From the NCBI GenBank assembly GCA_002470645.1, contig DKNE01000004.1, positions 4,511-68,510 of the forward strand: a DNA stretch of 64,000 nt. The letters run 5' to 3'. Under the pieces are notes generated by a model. It did not search any database. It was not told the DNA's origin and worked only from the letters and a program-made list of their open reading frames with translations. Below, piece by piece: positions 11,063 to 22,628 of this stretch. Origin of the DNA: Patescibacteria group bacterium UBA7396. GTDB lineage: Bacteria; Patescibacteriota; Gracilibacteria; BD1-5; UBA6164. The first letter of the stretch is position 1. Each line of letters begins with the position of its first letter. A program made the position numbers and the translations under genes.

Positions 11063-11287
11063 ATAGAATGGTTTATAACAATAATATTATGCATACTCTA
11101 TTCCCTTGGTATTTATTTTTATAATTGATATCAAAAAAGCCGAAAATGCTCCCAAAAATATCTGTAAAAATAAATATATTTGAAATATATAAATATTTTT
11201 TTATTTGTCAAAAGAATTATAAAATTTGACAAAAATTTAAAAAAATATACAATTTTTAGTGTAATTTATTTTTTAATAATATTCATT
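11063..11287. other. Divergent intergenic region with pilin promoter
   Basis: No gene seen. It separates the minus-strand PKD gene from the plus-strand pilin and holds a good promoter for the pilin at 11226-11253 (TTGACA, 16-base spacer, TACAAT). No clear promoter was picked out for the minus strand. Confidence 0.5.
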
Positions 11288-11839
11288 ATGAAATTACAAA
11301 ATAAAAAAGGGTTTACCTTAATTGAACTTTTAGTTGTTATTACTATCATTGGTATCCTTGCTACTGGTGCTGTTGCGACTTATACATCTCAAATTCAAAA
11401 AGCAAGAGATACAACAAGAACAAATGATATAAAAGCTCTTCAAGCTGGTATAGAACAAGTATACCAAGATGCGGGGAATTATCCTGTTTTCACTAACTTT
11501 GGTACTGGAGTCTCAAAATATGTAGAAAGATTTCCAACTGACTCAAAAACAGCTCAAGCTTGTAATGGTGGAACTCCTTGTGATTATCTATATTCTGTAA
11601 GACCAGATACTACAGGAATTATAAATCAAAATTATAATATCTCTACTGGTTTAGAAAACTCTTGAAATGTTGACTCAAAAGCAAAAACAGATGGTTGAGT
11701 GATGAATTTAAGACTAGAATTTGGAGTTGGTTTAGCTAATTTTACTGGTTTTACTTGAAGTTGAGCTCTATGAACTCTTGCAAGTTGTGCTACAACTACT
11801 GATACAAATTATATGGTTATAAGAGGAAATTGTAATTAA
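11288..11839 (+). CDS. Type IV pilin-like prepilin
   Basis: A 183-residue prepilin. The short basic leader MKLQNKKG is cut before the methylated Phe of FTLIELLVVITIIGILA, the class III signal recognised by PilD; Glu+5 is present. A helical stalk (ATYTSQIQKARDTTRTND) and a small C-terminal head with four cysteines follow. Start chosen at ATG 11288 because it places the leader at the normal length; an in-frame ATG at 11180 would add a hydrophobic extension unlike any prepilin. Three TGA codons in the last 45 codons replace glycine. It has its own promoter and terminator, so it is monocistronic; no pilus assembly genes are adjacent. Confidence 0.92.
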
Positions 11840-11840
11840 T

Positions 11841-11886
11841 AGAATAAAAAAAATCTGAAAGCTAGCTTTCAGATTTTTTTTATTCT
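11841..11886. terminator. Bidirectional terminator, 46-base perfect palindrome
   Basis: Core AATCTGAAAGC / GCTTTCAGATT with A and T runs on both sides. It ends transcription of the plus-strand pilin and the minus-strand pyruvyl transferase gene, whose TAA (11880-11882) lies inside it. Confidence 0.9.
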
Positions 11887-12875
11887 ATCAAATCACTTTT
11901 TTTAGCATATTTTATAGCTATAAACTCTATACCATACACTTGTGATAAAATCATAGAATGAAGTCTCATAGAGAGACAGAAGTCTATTTTTTTTTGTTTA
12001 TATATTTCGTAAGTTTCTTGCATAGAGTTGGTTATTTCTACTCAAGATTTTATAAATTGAGATAAAAATTTTAAATCGTTTGCCATATCGTCCCCAGTAT
12101 GAAAACTATGTGGAAGTAGCATAACTTTTCATCCAGAATGTAAAATAAAATCTATTATTTCATGTATGACAACTTTTTCAGTTTGTAGATATCAACTCCT
12201 GAGAGCAAGTCAAATAGTTTTCCCAGAAAAATCAGTATCTCGTATATCATTTAAACAAAAACTTTTTGCGTCCACTTTTTTGACTAAAAAATTTTTTTTA
12301 TAATTTTTTAATCAAACCTCTCAGTTGTCTCAAAAAACTGGGTCTAAAATGATTTCTGATTTTATTCATAGATTTTTAAGCAATTCAAAACTTCCATTAT
12401 CTCTGACAAAAACTTCTTTAGCATTTACAAATATTTTTTTAATTTTTTCTGAATTTTTATTGTGTTTTATATCAATACTCACTCAAAAAATGACAATTTC
12501 TTTTTTGAGTATTTTTATAATTTCTGTTCTAAAAAGCCACTGATTCAGAGGATTTGAATAATTCCCTGTTTCATTATCAAAAAAAATTCCTCCTCCACCT
12601 ATAACAACTTTGTCACACCATTTGATGGTTTTTATAAAATGATAATAATTTTTTAAATTTCTCAGTATATTTTTAGGATTTCTGATTCATATAGGAAAAT
12701 ACTCTAAATATTTTATATTTTCATCAATATAAAAAATATCAGCTAAATCATAAGTAAAAACTTTAAATTGAGTATCGATTCCATATTTTTCTTTGAGGAG
12801 TTGTATTTCATTTTTCAGTATCAGTTCATCTCACAGATTTTGACATCAAACTGACATCATCACAGCAATTTTCAT
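11880..12875 (-). CDS. Polysaccharide pyruvyl transferase family protein (CsaB-like)
   Basis: A 331-residue protein of the family that adds pyruvate ketals from phosphoenolpyruvate to cell-wall or exopolysaccharide sugars. Visible family features are the N-terminal nucleotide-binding-like start (MKIAVMMSVGCQNLGDE), KVVIGGGGIFF, EVFVRDNGSFELLK, ILDPVFG, and near the C-terminus MLLPHSFHTGDD and LSMRLHSMILSQ, where the His of RLHS is typical. Several of those glycines are TGA. In other bacteria CsaB pyruvylates cell-wall polymers that anchor S-layer proteins; here a role in modifying a surface glycan is inferred. Monocistronic on the minus strand. Confidence 0.8.
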
Positions 12876-12939
12876 AAAGCCTTTGTAAAAAAATAGTTTT
12901 TAAGTAATATAACAAAAATTATTTATTAAACAAGAAAAA

Positions 12940-14046
12940 ATGAAATTCCTCCTTACCTGCTTGGCTTGACTCGAAGCTATCGCAAAAAATGAAATTATAA
13001 AACAATGATGAACTATCGTAGAAGTAAAAGATAGACTCATTTTTTTTGAATGACCGAAAGAACTCATGGCAAAAATAAATCTCTGGTCAAGAGTTGGAAA
13101 TAAATTATATATCGTTTTACACGAAAGAAAAAATACCGATAATTTTGATACACTCTATGATGATGTGTATAATATCGATTGGAAAAAATACTTAAATAGA
13201 TACTATCCCGTAATAGTAAAAGCTACCTCTATAAAATCAACTCTTTCGAGTACTCCAGCCATTCAAAAAATTACCAAAAAAGCAATTGTTGATAAAATGA
13301 CCAATAAATCAGGGAAAATGATGCCAGAAGAATCTGATAAACCGATCTTTGAAGTATTTACATTTTTTATGGATGATAGTGCTTATATTCTTTTAAATAC
13401 CTCTGGGGAAACTCTTTATAAAAGGTGATATAAAGCCGATACTGGAGAAGCTCCTATAAAAGAATCTCTCGCAGCAGCACTCGTAATCCTTTCAAATTGG
13501 AAATACTCTGAAAATTTTTATGATATCTTTTGTGGAAGCGGAACGATTGCGATTGAAGCCGTGATGTTTGCAAGAAACATAGCTCCAGGACTCTATAGAT
13601 ATTTTTCTTTTGAAAATTGGAATTTATTACCACAATGATATTTTGATGAACTCAGAAAAGAGGCAAAAGAAAAAATCTTTCCTAAAAAATACTCAGTAAT
13701 TGCTTCAGATATCGATGAGGAAGTTTTGGAGAAAGCAAGAATAAATGCAAAAAATGCTAAAGTAGATGATAGTATAACTTTTTTAAAAAAAGATTTTAAA
13801 GAGTACAAATATGAAAAAATGACTGGAACTCTCCTTTCCAATCCTCCTTATGGGCTCAGACTCAAAGACGATGATTTAAGGGGAATGTATAAAGATATCA
13901 ATATGATTTTAGACAAAAATAAAGAATTATCTGGTGGAATTATCACGGCTTACACTGATTTTGACCATCTCATAAATCTCAATCATTATAAAAAAAGAAA
14001 ACTCTACAACGGAAATGAATTATGTTACTTTTACGCAAAAAAATAA
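12940..14046 (+). CDS. THUMP-domain RNA N2-guanine methyltransferase (RlmL N-domain family)
   Basis: Predicted S-adenosylmethionine-dependent RNA methyltransferase of the RlmL/YpsC group, 368 residues, the usual single-module size. The N-terminal half holds a ferredoxin-like and THUMP region (KFLLTCLAGLEAIAKNEI). The C-terminal Rossmann domain has the SAM motif FYDIFCGSGTIAIEA and the catalytic NPPY (301-304) typical of N2-guanine or N6-adenine methylation. The LYKRGYKADTGEAPIKESLAAAL stretch before the SAM domain is also characteristic. The substrate is most likely 23S rRNA; a tRNA target (Trm14-like) is possible. The TGA at the start of YKADTG encodes the expected glycine. Confidence 0.85.
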
Positions 14047-14072
14047 AGAATGTCTAAAAACATTCTTTATTT
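14041..14072. terminator. Bidirectional terminator
   Basis: Arms AAATAAAGAATGT and ACATTCTTTATTT with a 6-base loop, holding the stop codons of both convergent genes. Confidence 0.8.
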
Positions 14073-14911
14073 TTTGAAGAAAAAAATTCTACAATACTCT
14101 GAGAAATTAAGTCTTGATAACTCTGTATTTTTCCCTCATCTAAAACTATCTTACTCGCGTCAATAGTATCTTTGGTTTGTGAAGTAGCGAGATTTCACTT
14201 CGTCACTTCTATAAGTGAAGATGGAATTTTTGCTACTAAATGAGTAGCTGAAAAGTGATTTTCAAATTTATATGCTACATCCCTATCAAGTAAAATATTT
14301 TTTGCATTCCAATTTTTGACAAAAATATTATCAAGATGTTCAAAAGAATGATACTTTCCATTTGCATGTTGAGTAAGAATATTATCATTTCTTTGAGCGC
14401 CAGAATAGCCATTATTTAAAAAATTCCTTACATCACTCTCAGAAACTTCACAAGAAAAATTCCATCCAATAACATTATCTCTTGAGTTCATAGTATGTAC
14501 ATGTAATCAGTAATGTGCTTGGGACAAAAGATTTTCTATTTCTTGCATAGCATTATTATTGATATCACTCCAAAATTCTCTTTTTACAATTGATGGTATA
14601 GCCCTCTCAGGGATTCTATTAAGATCACAAAAAGCTCTGGGAACTTCTCATATTATTAGCAAAAGTTTTAAATCAGGATTCAAGCTTTTAATCGTTTCAA
14701 ATATTCATAATGAAAGTTCTCTGCTTCACAAATCTGCCTCATGTTTTATATAATCATGAAGTAATGATGGTGAAAAATCCTTTTTAACTAATGTTTCTTG
14801 TATAAAAGGAATCCAATCGGGAGAATCTCAGGCATGAGGAGCAAAAATAAAAAAATCATATTTTGTGCCCATCTCTAAAGTGTGTGTGGTAAATACTTCA
14901 TATGCTTTCAT
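14054..14911 (-). CDS. N-formylglutamate amidohydrolase-like protein
   Basis: A 285-residue cytoplasmic protein. The pattern fits a divergent N-formylglutamate amidohydrolase (FGase) fold: an early FAPHAGDSPDW (HxG/D metal site), then KHEADLGSRELS, EVPRAFCDLNRIPERAIP (the family's R...DLNR motif) and a later GLHVHTMNS, which matches the DxHS metal-binding strand. A zinc-dependent amidase activity is therefore likely, but the true substrate is unknown; many FGase-fold proteins are misnamed. There is no signal peptide. The gene is alone on its strand, with a terminator upstream that insulates it from ruvA. Confidence 0.55.
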
Positions 14912-14932
14912 ATTTTATTATTATCAAAATAA

Positions 14933-14957
14933 AAACACTAGAAAAATTCTAGTGTTT
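14933..14957 (-). terminator. Terminator downstream of ruvA
   Basis: Arms AAACACTAGAA and TTCTAGTGTTT; the U-rich tail lies on the minus strand side (TTTTTATTTT). It is about 155 bases beyond the ruvA stop codon, with no gene in between. Confidence 0.7.
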
Positions 14958-15113
14958 GCCTGGTTTTATGAAAAATCTCAAAAAATACAGCGAAAAACTA
15001 GAGAAAAAATCTCTTCGAATTACAACATGTATTATTATGAAAATCTTTCATATATTTAACTTAGTAATAAATTGCTTGGGATTATAATAATTTTTATAAA
15101 TTTTGTCAAAAAA

Positions 15114-15716
15114 TTATATATTTTTAATCACAAATGGTATAATGGTCTCTATAGTATCGTATCATTCTGGTAGATTTTGTAATATATCTTCTATTTTTTT
15201 TCCATTATATCACATAAGAGTAAGGCTTGAAAGAATTTCAGCTTTCATATCTTTTTTTATTTGTTGAGTGCTTCAAGCTTTTTTAGTAGAGAGGTTATTT
15301 TCGGTTTGAAGTGTTTTTATAAAATCTTTATCTGATAATTCAAGTACTATTTTTTCAGCCATTTTTTTCCCGACTCACTTTATAGATTCGATCGTTTTTT
15401 TATCATCTTCTAAAATCGCTGTTTTTAAGCGTCCACTTCCAAGAGAAAGTATATTTTGAGCAACTTTTCATCAAACTCATGATATTTTTATAAGCTCTTT
15501 AAAAAGAGTTCTATCATCAAAAGTAAGAAATCCAAAAAGAGTTTGTCCATTTTCAGTAATATTATGATAGACAAAAAGCTCTATTTCTTTTTTATCATAA
15601 ATATGTGCATAAATGAGTTCATTTATAATGATTTCATATCCAATTCAGCTTTCTGTTAGTATAATAACAGAAGTAATTTCTAAATTTTTCATTTCTCATT
15701 TAATATAAGAAAGCAT
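15114..15716 (-). CDS. ruvA: Holliday junction branch migration protein RuvA
   Basis: RuvA binds Holliday junctions as a tetramer and loads the RuvB motor. The 200-residue protein has the normal length and layout: an N-terminal OB-fold with GIGYEIIIN and a downstream FGFLTFDDRTLFKELIKISGVG core, two helix-hairpin-helix motifs (SGVGGKVAQNILSL and KGVGKKMAEKIVLEL), a variable linker, and the C-terminal RuvB-contacting domain (LMGYNGKKIEDIL). The start at 15716 gives MLSYIKG, matching the usual M-I-x-x-L-x-G opening with TGA as the glycine. ruvB and ruvC are not in this window. Confidence 0.93.
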
Positions 15717-15779
15717 AGTGAGTGTATTAAAAATTAATTTTCATCCATTCTAGTAAAAACAAATTAAAAATCAAAAAGT

Positions 15780-15806
15780 TTGTATTTTTTAATATTTTCA
15801 TATAAT
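15780..15806 (+). promoter_or_regulatory. Putative promoter upstream of secA
   Basis: TTGTAT (15780-15785), 15-base spacer, TATAAT (15801-15806), with an extended TTTTCATATAAT that recurs before ybeY and rimO. It lies about 77 bases before the secA ATG. Confidence 0.5.
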
Positions 15807-15882
15807 TAGCAAGTTCAAAAGGATGATGCAATAAAATACCTTTTTATTTCTTCCTTTTCTCTTTACTCTTTATCTAATTTGT

Positions 15883-18489
15883 ATGATTGATAACATAATC
15901 AAAGCTATTTTCTGAGATCCTGATAAGAAAAAAATTAAATATTATAGTCAAATAGTGCAAAAAATTCATGCTCAGGAAGATGATTTTGCTTCTTTTACCC
16001 TTGATGATGTAAAAAATAAAACAGAAGAATTAAAATCTTTATTCAGCGGGCTTGACTTTCAAAACCCAGAGGATAGTAAAAAAATTAAAGAAACTTTAAA
16101 AGAAATTATGATTCCTGCATTTGCCAATTTAAGACAAGCAACAAAACTTCTAAATGGTCAAGAATTTGAGCTTCCATCAGGGAAAAAAGTTTTATGGAAT
16201 ATGATTCCTTATGACGTTCAACTTATTGGTTGAATGGCGATTCATGATGGACAAATTGCGGAAATGAAAACTTGAGAATGAAAAACGCTCGTAGCAACAC
16301 TTCCAGCTTACCTCAATGCCCTGACTGGAAATCCTATTCATATCGTTACCGTTAATGATTACCTCGCAAAAAGAGATTCTGAAGAAATGGGAATACTCTA
16401 TCAAGCACTAGGGCTGAGTGTATGAGTGATTACACACAATCAAAATCCAACTGAAAAATATAAAAATTACCATAGTGATATCGTATATGCTACGAATAAT
16501 GAAATGGGATTTGACTATCTCAGAGACAATATGGTTATAAGAAATGAAGATAAAGTGATGAGTAAACCTTTTTTTGCTATTATCGATGAAGTGGATTCTA
16601 TTTTAATAGATGAAGCAAGAACTCCTCTTATTATCTCAATGCCAGATAATGAACCAACCAGCAAATATATGCAATTTGCTCTAATTTCAAAAGAACTCAT
16701 AGAATGACAAGATTATAAAATTGATGAAAAACAAAAAACAGCTACCCTTACTGATGATGGGATCGGAAAAATTGAAAAAATACTGAAAGTAGACAATATT
16801 TATGTTTCAGAACATTATAATGATCTCCACCATATCGAAAATGCACTTAAAGCAAGAGCCGTATATAAAAGAGATAAAGATTATCTCGTGGATGGAAATG
16901 GAGAAGTTCTTATTATTGATGAACATACTGGAAGAGTACTTTCAGGAAGAAGATATTCAGAATGACTTCACCAAGCTATTGAAGCAAAAGAAGGAGTAGA
17001 AATAAAAAGAGAAAGTAAAACACTTGCAAGTATCACATTTCAAAATTATTTTAGAATGTATTGGAAACTCGCTGGAATGACGGGAACCGCAAAAACAGAA
17101 GAAGAAGAATTTTATAAAGTATATGCTCTGGAAACGCTCGTTATTCCAACGAATAAACCAATAGCAAGAATTGATAATTCTGACCTACTTTTTAAAAATG
17201 AAAAAGGAAAATTTGATTATACTATCAAGCTTATAAAGGATTTACACCAAAAAGGACAACCTGTTTTAGTGGGAACTATTTCTGTTGAAAAATCAGAATA
17301 TCTTTCTGATAGACTCAAAAGTGAATGAATTCCTCATAATGTACTCAACGCAAAACATCATGAAAGAGAAGCTGAAATAGTAGCTCTTGCTGGACAAAAA
17401 TGATCAGTAACTATTGCCACCAATATGGCCGGAAGAGGGACTGATATCAAACTTTGAGAATGAGTTCGTGAGATCTGAGGACTGGTAATATTATGAACTG
17501 AAAAACACGAAACTAGAAGAATTGATAACCAATTAAGATGAAGAGCTTGAAGACAATGAGACCCATGAATGACTCAATTCCTTATCTCTCCAAATGATGA
17601 AATCATGAGAATATTCGGTGGAGATAAACTTTTTGGAGTGTTTAATTCTCCTATGTTTGCCTCTCTTCCAGATGAAGAACCTTTGGCTCAAAGTGGAATG
17701 CTTACTTCAAGAGTAACATCTGTTCAAAAACAAGTGGAATGATATCATTTTGATTCTAGAAAACATGTTTTAGAATATGACGATGTGATGAATAAACACA
17801 GAGAAATTATTTATGGAAAAAGAAATAAAATACTCAATAGTGAGAATATTGATACTGATGTAAAAGAAATGATATCTTCTCAAATTGATAAGTTTGTTTC
17901 TGCTCTTGTGATGAAAAATGTTTCTAAAGAAGATATCATAAAAAAAGTAAATGAATTTGTTGGTATCGAACTCATTAATGATGTAGTAGAAATAGATGAT
18001 GTATCATGAAGTTTAGAAGAAAATTCTCTTTCTGCGTATATTGCCAAGATAGCAACAGGTGAAATAGAAAAAATTAAAGCCAACTTCAAAAACGAAGAAG
18101 ATTTTTACGATTTAGAAAGAAGAATAGTACTCCAATCTATCGATGAATTATGGATGAGACATATTGATAGTATGAGTAAACTCAGAGAATCTGTAGCATT
18201 TGAATGATATGCACAAAAAAATCCTCTCATCGTGTATAAAGAAAAAGCTTTTTATAAATTCGAGGAACTTATCTGAGAAATTGAATATAAAACAACGAAA
18301 GCAATATTTAGTGTAAAGACAAATATTGAAATCAAACAAATGGAACTCAATGAAAAAACATTTGTAGTAACTACTGATGAAGAGAGTTTAAATATAACTC
18401 AAACTTCAAATGCAAATCCTCTTTTTACTCAACCTCAAAAAGAAGCCTGAAGCTCTTGAAATTGAGATAAGAAAAAAATAAGAGTATAA
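15883..18489 (+). CDS. secA: Preprotein translocase ATPase SecA
   Basis: SecA drives post-translational export through SecYEG by ATP hydrolysis. The 868-residue protein has the DEAD-like motor with Walker A [20 protein letters not shown] (Gly131 and Gly133 both TGA, Lys134), TVNDYLAKRD, GFDYLRDNM, the DEVDSILIDEARTPLIIS Walker B region, the preprotein-binding segment, GMTGTAKTEEEEF, TNMAGRGTDI and the helical scaffold. It ends in a basic tail (KKKIRV) and lacks the C-terminal zinc-binding SecB-interaction motif, which is common in lineages without SecB. Single-gene unit with promoter and terminator. Confidence 0.97.
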
Positions 18490-18491
18490 AT

Positions 18492-18526
18492 AAAAAAGTT
18501 TCTGAACTCTATTCAGAAACTTTTTT
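18492..18526 (+). terminator. Intrinsic terminator of secA
   Basis: Arms AAAAAAGTTTCTGAA and TTCAGAAACTTTTTT with a 5-base loop. Confidence 0.9.
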
Positions 18527-18547
18527 TTATAAAGTCAAACAAAAAGT

Positions 18548-18577
18548 TTGCAAAAAAGCTTGAGTATATGATATAAT
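18548..18577 (+). promoter_or_regulatory. Promoter of the 18611 gene
   Basis: TTGCAA (18548-18553), 18-base spacer, TATAAT (18572-18577), 33 bases before the ATG. Confidence 0.6.
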
Positions 18578-18610
18578 AATACTGATTATTTTATAGATAA
18601 TAATTTTATT

Positions 18611-21430
18611 ATGACTCAAAACAATTTTGACCCTTCTAAACTCGATATAGATTTTTCAAATCTTGATGCAGAAACACCTGCTTTATGAGAAAGTGAGAAA
18701 AAAGAAAATCCTCCATCACCTCAAAATAATATATTAGAAAATATCTCTTCTCCAGAAGTTTTATGATCTGAAAATACTCCTCTTAGTATTGAAAAAGAAG
18801 AAAAAAATGAGGTCGATATTAATACGCTTTCAACTATTTTAACAGATTCAGCAATTAGACCAGATGTATTAAAAAAATTTGATGAAGAAAAAATTATTAC
18901 TCCTCAAAAAGAAGAAAATAAAATTATATTTGATATTAATATCAATACGATTGATGATCTTTTAGAAATTTTATTGAAAAATCAGTACGATTTTTTTGCC
19001 ATAGAGCCTGGACATGAATATGTAAAAATTTCATTCAAAAAAGATTCTGTATTAAAAGATACTAAATATATAAAATTCCCTGTTTATATGAGTCTTTTAT
19101 TGAAAGCAAAAACTATTTCAAAACTTAATTTAGAAAATACGAGTGAAGAACAAAAAGGAAGCGGAATATATGAACTCAGAGGAAAGAGTATAGAAGTACT
19201 CTCAAAAACTATTCCTTGAGTTCATTGAGAAACCTTATTTGTAAAAGCAAAATTATCTGAACAAAAAGTAGCTAAAAAAGCTGTTCAAAAAAAATCTATA
19301 TCAGCTGGAAGCGCATTTGGGTTTTTATGAGCTATATTATTTATTGCTCTTGTGCTTGGATGAGCCTTTTTAACTTTTGTAATTTTTAATGCAAAAACCC
19401 CTGAAGATGTAAGTTTCTTTGCAAGTTTAGGAATCAATCTCAATGATATCAATAGTTTTTTACTCAAACTTACTACCCTTATATTCTCTATCGTAATTGT
19501 AATAGAGACTATTGTACTTATTATACTTCTTTTTAAAGCTATTTTTACCAAAAAAGAATTTAAAAGAAAAAGAACCGTATGATTTATACTTTCAACTCTT
19601 ATGCTTATTATTACTTTTTCAACAGCAAGTCTTTGGATGTATCTTGATAAAACTATAAAAGGGCTTCCAAATTGGTTAGAGCTTTCTTATGGAATGATTC
19701 AAATTTATGATAATAATCTACTCAATGATAAAAATGTTTGAAAAAATGGAGCTATTATACAAGACTATTCATCTTTAATTTGACCTATTGATTTAAAATT
19801 TGATGTTACCTATTTACAAAAAGAAGAACAAAGAATTGGTTTTAGAGTAACAAAATTTATTTGGAATTTTTGAGATGGACAAAGAGCAGAAAGTCAAACT
19901 CCAGAGATGATTCATACTTTTGAAAAAAAAGGAAATTATAAAATATCACTTACTCTTGAATGAGTTGATTCTAGATTTCCTGATAAATTAACTACAAAAC
20001 CGGCTTCTGAAAATCCAGAAATAACACTTTCTTATATTGTAAATGTAACAGAAAAAGTATTGGAAAATGGGGGAAAAACAATTAGTTTTGATGCAAATGA
20101 TCTCAAACCTCTTTGAGAAATCGAATGGTACTTACAAGATGATTTAGCGAAACCAGCGTATACTGGCTATATGTTTCAACCAAGTAAAATTTATTTTGAG
20201 CCTGATTTAATAGGAATGAAAATAAAAAATTCTCCTTCAAATTATATGAGTAGAATATTTACTATTAGATGAGAAACAAGTGAAATTGCTTGAGAAATAG
20301 TTTCTGAAGTTTCCTTCAATAATGATTTAGAATACAATTTTCATGTAGCAAATATTGAAAATAACTTTTGAGATTGATTTATTGAAAGCTTTACTTGGAT
20401 TATTGATGGACAAGAAATCAAAAAACAAGGAGATATATTAAGATTAGAAGAATCTTCAACTATAAAATATACTTTTAAAGAATACGGAAACTATGATGTA
20501 AAAGTAATTTTAACAAATTCAAATGGGAAATCTACACAACTTACTACTAATATCCAAACAGCTAAAAAAATAAAACTTACCAATAATATTGATTTTTATG
20601 TAAACGGATCAAAATTAGATAATATAAAATATGATGCTAAAGTATTAGAATATTTTATTTATGATGTTGGGATTCCTACCAAACTTCAATTTGATGCAAA
20701 ACATGTAAGAGCTGATAATCCTCTGTATGCATTGGAAGAAATCAAATGGGATGTTTGAAGCAATGGAAGTTATGAAGGAGAATGAAAAATATTTGATTAT
20801 CAATTTAACTTTTGATGATTTGAGGAAGTAAGTGTAAAATATAAATTTGTTCATAGAAGAAATAAAGAAGATATAGTAGAATTTACTCAAAAAGTAAACT
20901 TTGAATTTGTTGAAAAAGAAGCAATTGTTGATTTACAAATTAAATCTGATAGTGAGTATGTTCCTGCTCTTGTTGCGTTTGATGCTTCTCTGAGTAAAGT
21001 GCAAAATGATAATATAGTAAAATTTATTTATGATTACTGAGATGGAGTAGTAGAAGAAAGGGATGCTATTAATCCTTGACATAGATATCTAAAAGAATGA
21101 AATTATACCGTAAAATTAACTATTGTAACTAAAAATGGAAAAGAGTACTCTACTTCAAAAAGTCTTGTTTTAAAATCATTTGAAGCTCAAGTTAAAATAA
21201 AAACAAGTATGAAAAAAGCTCCTGTAAATCAAGAAATTGATTTCCTATCAACTGATTCAACAGGACAAATAGTAAGGTATCATTGGGATTTTGGTGATGG
21301 AAACTTTTCTGCTGAAGCAAACCCAAGTCATGCTTTTAAAAAGGCTGGAACCTATAAAGTAAAACTTACTCTTGATTTTGCAAACAATAATGTAATGAGT
21401 GATGAAATAGAAATAGAAATTACAGAATAA
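18611..21430 (+). CDS. Large membrane-anchored protein with PKD domains
   Basis: A 939-residue protein with an unusual layout. About 230 acidic, polar cytoplasmic residues come first, then three membrane segments (about 233-260, 281-310, 324-346), then about 590 extracytoplasmic residues built of beta-rich PKD-like modules. Clear PKD signatures are FIWNFGDGQ near residue 417, YDYGDGVVEE near 803 and YHWDFGDGNFS near 890; intermediate modules are more divergent (TWIIDGQE, EIKWDVGS). The glycine of several xFGDG motifs is TGA. PKD domains usually mediate protein or glycan contacts at the surface. The large cytoplasmic part suggests signalling or assembly across the membrane, but no known domain was recognised there. 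Monocistronic. Confidence 0.85.
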
Positions 21431-21455
21431 AAAAGATGCCTAAGGCATCTTTTTT
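21429..21455. terminator. Bidirectional terminator
   Basis: Arms AAAAAAGATGCCT and AGGCATCTTTTTT, between the PKD gene stop and the convergent nrdB stop. Confidence 0.85.
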
Positions 21456-21456
21456 A

Positions 21457-22503
21457 TTAGAAATCCCAACTTCCATTCATAGAAGTTGATTGAGAATAGT
21501 TTGTAACAGTAGTTTCAAAGAAATTTCCTTTTTCTGAATTATTATCTTGCAATCTATCAAGATGTTTATAAGGATTCGTAATCACATCTGGATAGAGTGG
21601 AGCAATTCAGAGCATAGAAAGTCTGTTATTTGCTAAATATTTCGTGTATTGATCAATATTTGCATGACTCATACCGATAATATTTTTTCCAAGAATATGT
21701 TTTGACCATTTTATTTCTTGTTCTACCGCAATTCCCATCATATCAGTAATCACTTTTTCATTGTAGATTTCTGGAAATTCTTTTTTAATTTCTTTAATAA
21801 TATTTGCAAAAATCGTTACGTGAGTGAGCTCATCTCTTCTGATATAGTTAATCATTCTATCAGTTGCCACCATTTTTGTCTGATCAGCAAGCGTATCAAA
21901 AAATGCAAATCCATTATAGAAGTAAATACTTTCAAGAAGGAAGTTTCCAACCACCCCAGCAAAGAAATTTTCATCATTTGGAGTATCAATAAATTTTTGG
22001 TAAATTCCTCAAATAAATTTATTTCTTTCAAGTAAATGTTCATCATCTCTCCAGAAATAATAAATCTCTTCTCTATCACTTGAGTCAACCACTGTTTCAA
22101 GAATCGTTGCGTATGATTGAGAATGGATTGCTTCTTGGTATGCTTGAATTGAAAGAAGAAGATTTACTTCAGGAGCTGTTATATATTCTGAAAAATTTGG
22201 AAGATTTACGGTTTGAATACTATCCAAAAATATCAAAAATGATAAAATCCCTTTATACGCTCTTCTCTCTTCGTTTGTTAAAGAATTTTTAAACTGAATA
22301 GCATCTTCTCAGAGTCCTGAAACTTTTTCTGGAAGCCAAAAATTCCCAACCATTACTTGGTACATACTTTTTGCCCAAGAATATTTTGTTGCGTTAAGTT
22401 GAAAAAGTCCTGTTGTATTTCCTTTAATTATAGTTCTATTTTCTACAGCATCATTCCCTTTTGGGTTAAATATTGGGTTTGCTTTCATTATTTTTTCTGT
22501 CAT
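21457..22503 (-). CDS. nrdB: Ribonucleoside-diphosphate reductase beta subunit
   Basis: The radical-generating small subunit of class I ribonucleotide reductase, 348 residues. Di-metal and radical residues are visible: an Asp in FLIFLDSIQTVNL, then QEAIHSQSY (Glu, His and the radical Tyr in the same spacing as E. coli Glu115, His118, Tyr122), and later VGNFLLESIYFYNGFAFF and RRDELTHV with the second Glu-Glu-His set. A metal-bound tyrosyl radical enzyme is therefore expected. The C-terminus (SMNGSWDF) would dock on NrdA. It follows nrdA with a 125-base gap, so it may have its own promoter as well as read-through from nrdA. Confidence 0.95.
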
Positions 22504-22628
22504 AGTTTTTATATTTAAAAATTAACAAATGACAAACTACCAAGAAATTATTGATAGTTTGCGAATTTATGAATTTTTTGGAGGAGCTCATTCTCTCCTT
22601 ACTTTTGGGAAGAAAAGTGATAGAACTC
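22504..22628 (-). promoter_or_regulatory. nrdA-nrdB spacer
   Basis: No gene. An inverted repeat (CAAACTACC / GATAGTTTG, near 22531-22562) and one TTAACA half-site near 22520 lie just upstream of nrdB. The same hexamer is repeated upstream of nrdA. Confidence 0.3.

Noticed and set aside
22009..22292. Plus- and minus-strand short open frames across nrdB
   Set aside because: They overlap the well-conserved nrdB frame and have no independent support.
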